DNA of 64,000 bases. It comes from Motacilla alba alba (Eukaryota > Chordata > Aves > Passeriformes > Motacillidae). Each line of letters opens with the position of its first letter. Positions within the stretch are counted from its first letter, which is position 1. The notes below the pieces were generated by a model. It saw only the letters and a list, made by a program, of their open reading frames with translations, had not been told where the DNA came from and did not search any database. Below are positions 1 to 13,700 of this stretch, in pieces. Location of the stretch: positions 35,864,911-35,928,910 of the forward strand of contig NC_052046.1 in the NCBI RefSeq assembly GCF_015832195.1, in the 5' to 3' direction. A program made the position numbers and the translations under genes.

Positions 1-3000
1 GTAAGTACAAGTACACACTGCCAGTATTTTTTCCCAAAGAAGCGGTAGTCTTATTTCTGTCATAAGAAGACATGGCCCTGACAGTAAGCAGCATCAGAAC
101 CTGGCACTTGACCTCTTCCCCTGTGAAAGTGGTCAGCAAAAAGCAACTGCGTTGCACCTCACTGCAAAATGCAAAGCACTAGTGAAATGTAAGAGCCCTC
201 TGCTCCCCCATCAAGGTTTAGTGTGACAATTTCCTGTTGGAATTTATTTTGGTGGCCATCCTTGGGTAATTCATGCTGAGCAGTTATTCTCCTGCTGCTA
301 CAGGAGCAGTGAAGACTTTGTCCGAAATGCAAGTATCGGGTGGGGGGTACTCTCTGGAAAGGAGAGGTTTGAGCTGTGAGCATGTTGTTCATACCACCTA
401 TCTCAGAAAGTTGTTTTATTTCTGTCTCATACTGGTTGTCTCATACTGTTCTTCTTTGTAAGAACAGGAGGCCTGGTTATAGCACCAGGGGAAGTAGAAC
501 TGATAGAGCCAATTTGTACTCATAAAATAAATAAAACTGGCCTTTGGGTTTAAAGTGTGTGATTTCCTTGGAAGGAGGAGGAAGAACAATTAAGATTGCT
601 CACCAGATTAAATTCTTTGTAATTGCTTGTTTTCAAATAGCCCCTTGAACATGAGGAAATATCGAAGAAAACTATTTATTTTTAAAAAGTTTTTGTTGCA
701 AAAAGGAATTCTGTCAAACTGCCTTCCCTTGCTGCTATGAGCTGTCTCTGCCAAAAATTGAAAATTAGCTTGTGAGCAAGCATGCTGGGACTGGCATCAC
801 AGGTGGATGGGCACCTGCTCAGGAAACTGCCTTCTCTCTCATGAGATGTGCTCCCTGCATCTCTTTACCATGCTGGAACCATGCAGTGAGGTCAGAAATG
901 TTTTACCAAGAGAAGTCTGAGGAATGGAGCAATTCACTTAAAAGTGAAGTGAAAAAGTACCGAACCAGCGAGTGATAGGCTGGCATTAAAAGCCTTACCA
1001 TATGCCCTGTATCTTTATTGTTTTACTCTGGTTCCTTGTACAGGATGCCCTCAGATGTTCACCACTGATAATTAGTCCTCCACTGATTTGAGTAAAGTAA
1101 GAGTAAATTTCTAGAGGAGGTATTAAAAATGAGAAGGAGATCCTTAAAATGTTTAGTGAACTCTAGCAGTTGTAGGCTTAATCACCAGTTTTGCTTCAAG
1201 CAGACAGCCTTCTGGGGCACTCTTCATTTTACAGTCCCAGACAGATATGTCTGTGGAGATTATAGTTTAAAAATAATGTGTGGATATGGTGGCTCTGGGC
1301 CCATCAGACCTTCCATCACATGCAGGCAGCTTTGCTGTCACACAGAGGAGGGGAATAACTCTTCCTCCAGTGAGGTATGTTGATACAGAAGGAGATAAGG
1401 GGAGAGTTCTGATACTTGTTTTTTTCTTCTGCAATTGCATATCTTGTATTTAATAGTCATGTAAGGATGCTGTGCTAGTCCAACAGACTCAGAAAGTCAG
1501 GTACGGTATTTACTCCCTGAACAGGAAAGGGATGCAGAAGAGGATTTGTTTGGTTTATGTTAAGCTTGTATATACTTTCCATAAAGAGGAATGCTTTTTT
1601 TTCCTTCCCCCCCGCCCTTTTTTTTTTACTTTTTTCCCTTTTCCCATATGTTAAAAGAGCAGAATTAGCTGTTTAGAAGGTTGTAGCAATGACCCTGTGG
1701 TTCAAGTCATGCAGTTACCTCCAGTGTGGGAAGGTGTTTGGGCTGATAAACATCTGTGGCCTGAGGTAGCTGAAAGGGATTGTGAGTGCTGCAATTTTGT
1801 TACTACTTAATCAGGAAATATAACACTGCAGATCACTGGTTCTGCCACATTTTTAAAGGATTTGTGTTGAACCAAAACCATAAGTTGAAAACTCCTCCTG
1901 AAATCTGGGATGGCCTCTCCCAGAAACATAGCATAGGCTGTGCCCTACATTCAGTGCCTCATGATGTATTGTGAAGGTTCACAGAAGAGGGATGTTTCAG
2001 CTTAAAGAGGCCTCCCTAAGTGAAGGCCCTGGCAGAGAACAAGATGCCACCTACATAATTTTTTTTTTACTAGTGGAGCTCTTGCTTTACACACCTCATC
2101 TGCCTTTGCAGGTGGCCTCTTAGCATGGACAGAGCAGTCTTGTGGCTATTCAGCACCAACATTCCGTATGCTGCAGGCCAAGGATCCTCAGATCTGCAGA
2201 AAAAAAATAGGAATTGCCTGCTTACACTAACATTGCATACACACAGATTTAGACATGAAACCCAGAATCCTTGGATATAATGTGCATTTGTGCTGCAAGT
2301 TTGGAAGATTAGGGTCTGAAGCAGGTAAATCACTTTGTAAGGGTCCTTTTTTTCCCAGATACTGAGGCTAGCACTCTGTCTTTTGTAATCTTGCCCTTGA
2401 TGTCTCCAGAAGATAATAATTGCTGATTGTTTAGTGGATCTCTGATACTAGTACAGACTCTTTATGAGAGAAAAACATTTCAATCTTTGTAGACTTACTT
2501 CATTTCAGTATGGCATGATGTAGGGGACCCAGAGGCATACTGTTTATAGTCATGCAGAGTTGAAGTCAAAAGGAATCATCCTGAAGTTAAAGGAATAATT
2601 TTTAAGTATTCTTGGACCACTTTGAGTTAGTTTATTAATTTTTATTTGTTTCTTGATCATTCAGCTGTTTCAAGTTTCTGTTCAAAATTTTTTGTTTCAA
2701 CCCAGTACACTACAATTTTATTATTTTTTTAAATAAACGTTGGGTTCTTTTGGGTGGGACTGATGCTTTAAGGGAGGAAAAATCCCCAAACAACAAAAAA
2801 TGAGGAAAAACCCCAGCTTACTTTAAGTTGATGGCAATGGCAAGTCTGAGTTCCTGAGGGGAAAAAGCTTTTTGGTTTATCTGTGACCAGGTATAGCAGA
2901 AAAGGGTTTAGCAGGGTGTGTCTGCTGCCTTTGCTACTAAGCTGCTGTACTGAACACGTCTTTACCATTAGCCCATTCATTTTTGCAATATACTAGTACA

Positions 3001-3593
3001 TTTTCCAAAACTAGTTGGTATGAAAAACAGATCATTTTAAAAAAAGAAAAATTTACATAGTGCAAGTCCTTTAGGGTTCAGTGAAAACTGAGCATTTGCA
3101 TGTGAAATGGACAATTCCTATGAGTCTCTATGAAACAAGGGTCTTGAGCTCCATCTCCTGCACACCTGGGTAGTGCTCCAGTTACAGCTCAGTCCTCCTG
3201 TGATCTCCCAGGCATGAGGGGCTTTAGACACCTGGTGTCAGGGAGAGTACAGAAGATAAATATCTTGTGACCTTCTGCTCCTCAAGGTTACCTCAACTTC
3301 GTATTTAATCAGTAATCCGCTATAGAAATTGCATTTTAAATCTGTTTGCACTTTATTTAAATAGAGAATTTTATTTCTCTGTGGGACACTTATCCCTCTT
3401 CATACTGTAAAATTCTGGGACAATCCAGGGGAATAAAATATCTAACATTGTAAAATCTGTAACTGTGTATTAATATATCTATCCCTCAACTGTGCAGACA
3501 GTGTGGGAAGTGTTACATGAAGGCACACGGTATTTCCTGTCACTTTAGATTCACCAAAGCCACTCTTAGTTTAGGACAGGGATGTTGAGTGCC

Positions 3594-3615
3594 TTTTTTT
3601 TTTTTTTTTTTTTTT
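3594..3615. repeat. Poly(T) run of 22
   Basis: An uninterrupted T22. No retroposon body could be recognised next to it on either strand. Confidence 0.95.
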
Positions 3616-4166
3616 CTTTCTGGTGAGAACCTTATTTACATTCACTTTTCACAGATTTATTTAACAGATGACAAAGAGTTTCTTACTACCCATTTTAAAA
3701 ATGTAGAGGCTTGGCATGCCTCATTTAGTGTGGCTCAGGCAGGTTGTGGAGCATCTGGCGAAGGGAGCTACCACTGCCTTCAAGGGTTCTCCTGTCAAAA
3801 ATGTCACTTTCATCATTGCTGGTAAAGAATGGCTGTGCCTTCCCTTTGCTGATGCCCTACAAGTAAGAAAGCAAGTCACTGTACTATGTAATTCCTCAAG
3901 TGAGTAGAATTTGCTTGAGCTAGGTCATTTTTAGCATCATGTGTGACCCTAAATTCAAGCCATTTTAACCCAAAGTCCAGAGGGCCTTTGCAGGGGGTGT
4001 CTGGTCAGCACAGCTCATGTTTTTACCTTAAACTATCAAGCTTCCAGGAAACTTAATCCAAGGGTACTCAAATATCACTAGCCCACAAGCAGCAGTAATG
4101 AACAGGTATGGTGCTGTTCAAAAAGTGCTGCCTATTTTCTCCATCACCCTTCTAAATTTGAGTGGG

Positions 4167-4190
4167 GTTTGTTTGTTTGTTTGTTTGTTT
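4167..4190. repeat. (GTTT)6 microsatellite
   Basis: Six perfect GTTT units in non-coding DNA upstream of the AKAP2 exon. Confidence 0.95.
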
Positions 4191-4533
4191 TGTGGATTTT
4201 TTTACACTCCTTGTATCCAGTTGTTCGCCACATGGCTGGTACATTCCCTACAAGCTGTGCACCCCTACCCTGACCTAAAACCTTCTAAAACAGCTTATGA
4301 AAGGTGGCCTAAGTGCTTCCATTAACATTTCAGCCTCTCCTGTGGAAAGAATGTAGTCAAGCCTTTTTTTGTTTTGTGATTGGTAAAAATTACTGCTAAT
4401 TACCACTCTGAGCTTGTGTCTTTCACAGCAGCCTTTCATTTAATTGCTGTTTCTTAGTACTAAGCCAGCCACATGCTATGTTGATGAGTTGTGGCTCTCC
4501 CTGCCAGCCCCCTTCCAGCCTCCTCTCTCCCAC

Positions 4534-4735
4534 CAAAAAAAACCCCAACCAAAACATCCAAACAAAAGCCAAATTTAAAAAAAAGAGAAAAAGGAAAAAA
4601 AAAAACCAAAAACTAACAACCAAAGAAAAAACAAAAAACCTAACTAAAACAACAAAAAACCTCAACAAACAAAAAAAAAACCAAAACAAAACAAAACTAC
4701 AACAAAAAAACTAAACAAACCTACCTACAAAAAAC
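4534..4735. repeat. A/C-rich low-complexity tract
   Basis: About 200 bp almost without G or T on the + strand, made of irregular A3-A10 runs separated by C, CC or short interruptions (CAAAA-like). The complementary strand is T/G-rich. Two chance open frames (4478-4714 + and 4423-4689 -) derive from it. It is probably a decayed simple repeat. Confidence 0.9.
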
Positions 4736-7700
4736 CTGCAAAGGTAAACTCCTGCTTATGCTACCTGAAAACAGGTCACTTGCTAATACAGTGCTTTTGA
4801 AAGTATCTCTAAGGAGGTGTCTCCCTTACAGGTTAAGTGAAGTCATGCTCTTTCTAAGAAATGTGAACTGGCATTTTCCTTGTAAAAGAGACTCTTTGTG
4901 TGAATGGACTAAGGTTATGGGCTTATTTTTTTTTTAAACCAGCCTATGACAGCACAGTACTGTGATGAACTGGGGAAGGAATTTGATTTAACAAGCCAAA
5001 AAAAGCTAAGGCCTTTATGGAAAACAACATGTTTGGAGTTTGCTTCAGAGTTTACAGAAACAGAGAGAAAGGGCAAGCTAAGGTTTTCTGCCACACATTA
5101 TCTATCACATTTAATCTTTATCTTTCTATATTGGGAGGTGTATTTAAAATACCATTTTTCCAGGTAATACTTGTGAAATTCTTTGGATTGTAGCTGGCTT
5201 GTTTATTGTGAGTAGTAGTGAAATTTACAACTTTCTATGAGATGTAATACAGGAGGATATTGATTCAAAGGAGAAAATACACTTTTGTATATCCTGTGCA
5301 TGTGATAACTAGAGAATCACCCAGCACATTCAGTGTCCATATTCTTCAGACACCACTTGCAAAGTCTTCTGGCTTCAGTTTTTAGTTGCTGTGAAGGGGT
5401 ATGTTTCTCACTAGTCGAGTGTGCTACTCTTCTTGATATTAAAGCAAATTTCAGTTCATAAAGATGCTTTCAGGGTGTCTGTTCAGCTTCATCTTTTAAT
5501 TGTTTAACACGGGAGGAAATTAAGCATGGTACTGTGAGCAGTCACATTTAGCAGCAACAGCATTTCTATGTTTTATGGCATTTGATGTGTGCTGTGGCAC
5601 TTAGTTGATACCTCTGTGCATGCACCAGGATAGCACATTCTTTAACTCCTGAGAAATGAAAAAGGGTATTTTAGGGGAAAGCATCTGAAAGCCAAGATGA
5701 CTTGCTATCTCCTACAAGGCTGTGCTTTGCCTTTTAGGTAGACAGACTCCGTAGCTGAAGTCCCATGCAGTCAATTAAAATACTGAAAACCAAGCTATTG
5801 CTTGTGTGATATGCTAGTAAACAGTACTCTTTTGAGAAGATCTGGTCTTTCCCCTTCTCTAAAGCAATTTGATCTGGAATGTGTCAAACTTCTGTTTCTG
5901 CAGAAATGTGAGGTGCTGCTTGTTGTTTAATGTCGAGCCTGTTTATGACTGTTTAAAACAGCTCCAAGCAAGCATTTCCTATCAAATAGCAAATTGTCTG
6001 AGAAATACAGCAACTCTTAATATGACAGTTTAGTTTGCTTTAGTGATCTTGCTAACATTAAATAAATTAACCACTGTTTATTTTAATTTTCTGTAATTAG
6101 GTAAAAAAGAACCCACATCTGAGGGACTGGGCAATCTGAAGGAATTTTAAAGCACAGCAGTTTGAGCTGGAATAGCCAGTTCAGTTAATAACATTTTCGT
6201 CTACCATTATAATTCTCCACGTGCCCAAAGAGAAAGCAATGAATGCCTTAATCAAATAATATCCTATTATAGTCCAGATGTGCTGTAGGTCATTTTAATC
6301 AGGTCCTTTTCAGCAGGAAAAGAAGGAGTAATGAGTTTTTGCTTGGAAGAGGGGAGGGAAGCAGGGGCAGGGGGACAGGAAGTCGTAGGTGCTGAAAAGA
6401 GTTCCAAGGATTTCTCAACTACCTTCCCTAAGTAAGGCATTAAAAAAAAAACAAAAACAGCCTATGCAAGTCTCACTTTCAATGAAATACTCTCCTGCAG
6501 AAAACAGTGAGATGACTGAAGTGCATAGTTTTTGTTACGAGTGAAGCATAGATGAAGTTGCTAACTGTTCAAAACCCCAAACTCACATGGTATGTCCTAT
6601 TTATAGCCTAGGGACACCAATGGCATGTGGAGAATTTAGCAACATCCTCCTTCTTTACAGGCTGTACACATTTGGCCTCTCACTAGCAAAACTGTTTTGT
6701 GGACTCTGTAGTCTGACTTCCTGTTAAATATTATTTGTTGGCTTTTTGTTAAAATGGTGTGTCAAAGTCCACTAAAATGATATGTCAAAGTCAAATATCC
6801 TGGCTATATTGGATTCATCATTTAATGATAGCGAGTTTCATTTTATTGATATGTATCTTTGAAGGGGGATTTTTCTATGTGCATTGTCCAGAAAAATAAA
6901 TTACATGCATGCCCTTAGAGGGAGGGCCCTGCGAATTGCACTCCACTAGAGTTAAAAGGTTTTGGCTCTTGTAGAAAATCTTCAGCTAAAATCTCCAGTT
7001 GATGTTTTCTCCACGATCTGTTTCTGGGAAAAGGGACTGGGAGTGAAAGCAGTTTTGTGTGGTAGTTCCCTGATTGACAGTGGGCATAGTGACACAGTGG
7101 GGAGCGTGACTCAGGTAGGGGAGGTGATGTGCCACTCTTGTTGGAAGTGGCTTCTCTTCCCACTTGTGTGTGTAACACAGCTAATGGCAGAGACTTCAGT
7201 TCTATCCTTGGACCACCATCATGTTTCCTCCCTCTTCACTTACGTAATGTGAGTTTTGAGCTAATACTAGGCTAGATATCCTCTTTTTTCATGTCCTTTC
7301 AGTTTTCTTTTTATAATGTTCAAGTTACGGGCTTTTGCCTGGGTCTGGAGGGAGCAGCCTAATATACAGTTTGGGTAGAGCTAATTATACATAGGGACCT
7401 TTTAAAGCAGCTACATGCTCTCTCTCAATAGAGCATTTTAGAGGTCTCTAGCTTTAATTCCATTTCCTTGAAAAATTGGGAAGAAAGCAATCTGTAAGAG
7501 TGCTTAAGCCTGCTGGCTGGTTGAGGCCTTAGACTGTAACCTTCCCGAGACTCACTGCACTTGCAGTGAATAAACATTGCCCTGTTCTTTGTGCTCCTGG
7601 CAGAGCAGGCTACCACTGGGTAAGAGACACTGCACCAAGCACAGTTGCATAGGCATACCTTCATTTAAGGAGATTTTGCTGTGATGGGTCTTAATCTAAT

Positions 7701-10700
7701 GGATGAGTACAGCTGTAACAAGTCCTGCTGATAAAGACAATACATCAACAATAATTCTTAACTTTCTTCAGCTGTCAGAAAAACAGATGTTTGGCCTTGC
7801 ATTTCTGAGTATAATTTGTTCCATTAGCCCAGCATAGCCTCTGTGGCAGCAGTCTTGTCAAACTCCAATAAGTATTGAACAGCCATGCCTTTCAGAAGTA
7901 CAGCAAGTATTAATTAGGCTTTAGGAAATAGTTAAAAGCACTATGACCTCCAGCCGTTAACATTTGTGAAACAGAGAATTGAAAGTGAAAAGTTTTAGTC
8001 TTTATTGGCAAAGGTTTGTAGGTGGTTGCTTCAGTTAAAGTGTTCAATTCCTTCTCTATTGCCCTTGAAAGTAAGTGGTCAAAGAACTCCAGCATAGAGA
8101 TCATGTATCTTTTTTCAGAAATTGAAGGTTAGACTGTCATTTTTGAAATATTTACCGAATTGTACCAGCCGCTGAAAGACTGTATCCTCAGAAGACTTTA
8201 ATACTGATACATCTCAGAAAGCCTATTTGTTTGTTTAAGGCAGGCTTATCTCTATTCCTTACATCTATTAAAGCAGGTTTTCCTAGCCACCATAATACCT
8301 GTTCAGAGAGTAAGTGAACTGCATGGCCCTTTGTCTCCATTTACTGCCTTCCTCCTGCCCCTGCCTAACCCAGATTCCTTCATCAGGAGGTCCCTTTCTT
8401 ACTCACCAAAATGATTTACATGCCAGTATTTTTCTCGAGCTCTCTCATTTACATAGGAGAGTTGTAGATTCATTCTTTAGATGGATCAGGAACCCTGTGC
8501 CCCTGATGAAAAGACTAAGGAATTTTCCCTTTGTCTCTATTCTTTTTCGTGCAAGGGACCGTAAAGGTCACTCTTTCCTTGTGCTGACATTATCTAGATG
8601 GGTTAGAGAGTATTAAGAGCAAGGCTTAGTTTAGCATCCTTTCCCCTCCCCACTGGGATTAGATCATGCTTTATCAGAGCAATTGTTCCATCCTCAACGT
8701 GTGCAGGGCAGATTTCCGCTGCAGCATTTTGTGAGACTGATTTTTCATGCATACATTCAGAAGACGTGTTCTTCTCAACTCAGTTATCACTCTGTTAAGC
8801 TGAACATTTCTCTTTCCTTTTTCACCTGGGATTTCTCATCTTTGATTTAACATCAAACCAGAGGCTGAGTGTGAGAGAGTGCTACTGAACAGCCAAGCCT
8901 TTAGCTCAGCTCCACCAGTGCCAGCTGAGTGGGGAGCCTAGCCAAGTGGTCTCTGTAAGTGCAATGGTACAGGACCTCACTGTGACCTTCAGTTGTAAAG
9001 AAGAAATTCTCCTTCTGTTCCTTAAGGATTTTATCATTAATTGAATTGCCTGCCAGGTATGGACAGTTTTCTAACTGTGCCATGTTCCTTATGTGTTAGT
9101 TGGATGGGATGCTCTTTATTTCTCCACCAGAACATTGTGCTTCCTTAGGCAGCATTGGAGGCCGCTTCACAGGATCATATTTACCAATTTAAGTGACTTA
9201 GCACCACAACCTCTTTAAATCAAGTATCCCAGCTGTTGGAATTCGATCTTGTTTCAGCAAAAGCAGATTTTGGACACAAGCCATGGAAAAATAAGCCTTA
9301 TGAAAATGTGTAACAAAGTTAAAAAGTACTAACCATCTGCTGTGGTGTGCTTGATTAACACCTTAACATGGTTTGTATTGACCTCGAGTCCAGTGCTGTC
9401 CCTGAGTGGCATTGGTTTGTTTCCCATGCCTGCACATAGAGTGTGCTGTTCTTTCTGTCCTAGGGAACTGAGTGAAGCAGCATGAGAAAAAATAATACCT
9501 ACTGGTGCATTTTAATTTGAGGTGGAAATAATTTTGCAGGTGAAAGGAGCATCAGAAGTGTGATTTGAGCTGATGAGAGTGATGATAAAAGCACATTTTT
9601 CTGCATGAAATTCATTCTTTTGCACACATTTACTGCTCTAATTCAGGTGCACTTTCAGGCTGACCTACATTACAAGAAGCCAACAGTGCAGACAACAGGA
9701 GAATGGCCTTTTGACTGCAGGTTCTGGTACCTGAAATCATTGCCCATTTACTGATCTCTTGGGTTCTTCAAGCTCCTGGTTCTCCCTATGTGCAGCTGAT
9801 TGAAAATGGGGTGTGAATGTGCAGTGTGGCAGTACCAAACAGTGCTGCATTTTCTTTGTGAGAGTATAATCACAGCTTCCTGTAATTTCAGATTTCCATC
9901 TTGATTACGTAAAACTGAACAGAGCTTTCACGGCAAAACTAACCAGCCCCACACAGAGCAGTATCTGCATCTACACCATTTGAATATATGTTGCTTTCTG
10001 TACTACCAGCTGTGTAACCATCATGCTGTAATAAACTCTGCATTATTTTTTTCTTAATCAGAGGTGATATTTCTTTTCACTCAGCAGTTAGCAGCCATTT
10101 GTCCCTAAATATCAATTTCTTTATAAATCACTTTGTCCATACAGGTGCTTTGTGCAGTTGCAGTTCTTTGCTGAATTAAAATATTTTGTAAAAAGAACTC
10201 AGCATTTTATTGTTGCTTTTTTATGACAGCTGCACAAGCATTAAAGAAGGAACATACTTGATTTTCTTGCTGCTGTAGCACTGGTTGAAATCTAGTTATT
10301 AGGGTTGCAAATTTTTCATGGAGGGACCAGATCTGTGTTTTCAGGAAGCAAGAGAAAATAACTGGCGTACAAGATCAGCTAGTTTCCTACCAGTAGAATA
10401 CCTCTTCAATTTATGTACCCTGGAATGAGTTGGAAATAGTAAGGTTTATTACAAATTTGGATCCCAGGAAAAAAAAAATCACCTATTTGTTATTGAGGGC
10501 ACAAAAAATACTGGAGCTACAGAGGCACATATGGAAAAATACAGTATGAAGTGAGTGTGTCCTCATCATTAAAATATCCTGTCACACAATGTATGTTTAT
10601 CATTAAAGTAGTCATAACTCTTGGGCCATTTTTATCCCTTTTTAATTTATTACAGCAGCAAAAGAAGATTGGAGTTTGATTTGATAAAAGAGCTTTATAG

Positions 10701-13700
10701 TGTATCACATGGGAAAGCTGAAGCCTGTGGCTCAGATGGATATTTGCAAAAGAATATTGCAAAGCCTTTCACGTGTTTTCTGAATGAATGCAATCACAAC
10801 TTCTTTGCTAAAACGTGAAAAAAGGAAATAGGAAAACCATATTAAAAAAGTCACACAGCAAGCTCTCCAAGTAAGCACTTTGTTTGGCACTGTATCCCCA
10901 CATCACTTATCACTGTCTGTTGTCCAAAAGAGCCCCTGACTGGTTCTTAGGAGGAGGTAATACGAAGTTGCATTGATTTTTGTAGCATTTGAATGTACTC
11001 TTGTGATTTCTGAAGTGTTTAGGAGACAAACCAGCATTTCACAAAGAAAATATTGTACTGTTTGGCTGCCTCAGAAAAGTCTCAGAAGAGCTTTAGGGAG
11101 CTGCTTGCAGAGAATGTAACTGTGACACTCAACACTAACCCATTTTAGTAACCTGATATTGTTTCAGTCTTTGTATTGAAGACACTGTATAATACACCGT
11201 GAGAGGAACAGGCCAGGTTTTGCTTTTTGAGTGCAAGCAGGATTGGGAATGGAACTATTCAAGGTAGTGTCAGCATGTGCCTGACATGTCTTAAATTCAA
11301 AATTTGGCTACAGGATTTGAGAGTGTTTGTTTTTTTTTTGTTTTTTTCTTTCTGAAATTTGAATTTTATTTCATTAAGAGAAAAGTCTAAATTTTTTGTG
11401 CAACATTTCCCTTGGTAGTTTAAAAACCTTAAGATGTTAGTATAAATACTGTATGAAAAAGGAAGACCTTTTTGCACGGAAGCAAGAAGACAACACTTTA
11501 GGTTTGGATTTGGGAATTTTTTTTTGTGTTTTGATTTGGGTTTTTTTAATCAAAACATCTATTTTCTGTAAGTAATGTGAGTAGAAACCCTTTCTTTCCT
11601 TGAGTTCCACATCATCATCTTCACCCCTTACCCCCTCCATTTCTAGAATATTTTTGAACATTTTTTTCCTGTTACTGCTTTCTCTTAGCTTACCCGAATA
11701 GGTAGTTTCCAAAACACAAATGTTTGGCCCATTTCTTTAGACTGGTTTGTGCAAAGGCTTCCACTGTCACATTCTTCTTCTTCCAGTGTCAAGGGGGGTT
11801 TGCCACATTTTTGGAGTTAGATGGGGTGGCAGCTGCCCCATGAGGCCCTGCTGAGGGAGGGAGGGAGTGCAGGAGCCATTGTGAGACAGGAGCTGTCACA
11901 GTGGTTTGGGCTGTCATTCCCACCTGGGATGGTGGCACCTGTCTGAGCGCCTGTTGTGTGGTAGAGAACATGGGCTGTGAGGGATAGATGCTATCACCTT
12001 TTACAACTGTAGCTTTTCTGGTTCATTATGAACTGCAACACTTCAGGTCCTAAAGAAAATGAGTTCTGCAAAGACTTGCTGTCACTAGCAAGCATGGGGC
12101 AATACCTCTGCTAGCTAGGAGTTTTGTCTCTGGACAGGGTGTCTGTCCTGAAGCACAGAGGTTCAGTTGACTTCTGTGTCTTTGCAGTGTTTGGGATTGG
12201 CTCCATCTGTTATGCAGGTGGTGACTGTGTTCTTCAAAAAGGTAAGGTGAATGAAAGCAGCTGCTCTCTTGAAGATTTGCCAGAGTCAATCTCCTAGCAA
12301 ATCCATCATTTGCTTCCTTCTTAATTGCAAATAAGACAATCAGAGAGGCAGGCCGAGACAGTAGGTGAACAGGGAAATGACTGACATCAGCAAGGAGGTA
12401 TGGACTAGCCAGTAAACCATCTGCAAATGAGGTTTTACTACTAAAACTGCTTGATGTATGGTGGGCCTGATAGTCAGATTGAAGAGAAGAGTGGAAAGGG
12501 TTGAACAAAACACTGCCTCAGTACTGAAGCGGGAGGAGGAGCAAATGAAGTACAGGACATCTCCAAAAGAATATGAAAGCTGAAGAAATGGAAGGTTGAC
12601 AGCACTAACGAAGCCAGGAGACCAACAACATCAAAAGCTGTCTTGAAACTTGACTGGAGTGATTGTGAAAGCCCACGAGGAAACTTCCAGATTTTCTTAA
12701 ACCATGAAACTTCTTAGTTGTTTAATCCTTTCCTCTCTCTTCCTACCACTGCCACTGATGCTTCAGAAGAATGTTGATCTGACTCAGAAGGATTTCCTCC
12801 CACTTGTTTCTGTAGGCATTTTTTGTTGCACCAAACAAAAGAAGGCACTGGCAGCACGTTCGTTGGGTCCTGCTAGTAGTACACCCACATTTTATTCTTT
12901 CTAAAAGAGCTGATTGCCTAAACACTTACACTTTTGTAGATGAAGAATTCAGCCAAAGAGAAAATATGCTAATAATTTTCTAAGCTGCTAACAACTATAG
13001 TTTACTAAAGTGCAGTAGCATTGTAGAAGTGACACTAATTGCCCTGTTGCATCTTGACTTAGACACAAATGAACGCACATTCAGAGACTGTAAATGTATG
13101 TAAATGTAACAGCAACTTCTGGAAAATCTGGGTCTAGATGAGTAGTTTAAGGGCATCACTGTGAATGTCATATGACTGACTACAATTAGTCTTGAATGCA
13201 GCCCTTTTCCCGTTCACAGGTCTTTGTAATGGTGCAGGCTTTGAAAAGCCTTTTCCCTGTAGGTGGCAAATACAAAGCTGCTGGTGCCGGCTTATCAAGG
13301 AGGAGCAAAAGCAGCCCCTGGAAAGCTCACCTCCTTCCACCAAACAGCTGAGGCATGGGGGTCTGTGTGTATCCCACTGCCCTCCTCCAAACCTCCTCCC
13401 ACCCATGGTGGCTCATCCCAATATGTACCATTTTCCCACACCCATCCAGTTGACCTGGGCAGGTGCTGTGACCTGGGCTGTCTTGAAAAGCTTCGTTTTT
13501 CCATCTGCTTCTGTCCTTAGCTATCTCAGTTCTCTTCTTCAAGTAATTCATCAGTAGATTGATTTCTGCTCCTCACAGGAGTGTCTGGAGCATAATTTTC
13601 TTTGCCATGACTTCTCAAAATTGTCTCCAGGTTCTGGCAGAATGTTTTGAGGAAAATAAATCAGTAGTTGTTTTAAATATTTTTTTCCCTCTCCTAGCAA

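Noticed and set aside
4423..4714. Lys/Asn-rich and Phe-rich small proteins on opposite strands
   Set aside because: Both are translations of the A/C-rich low-complexity tract.
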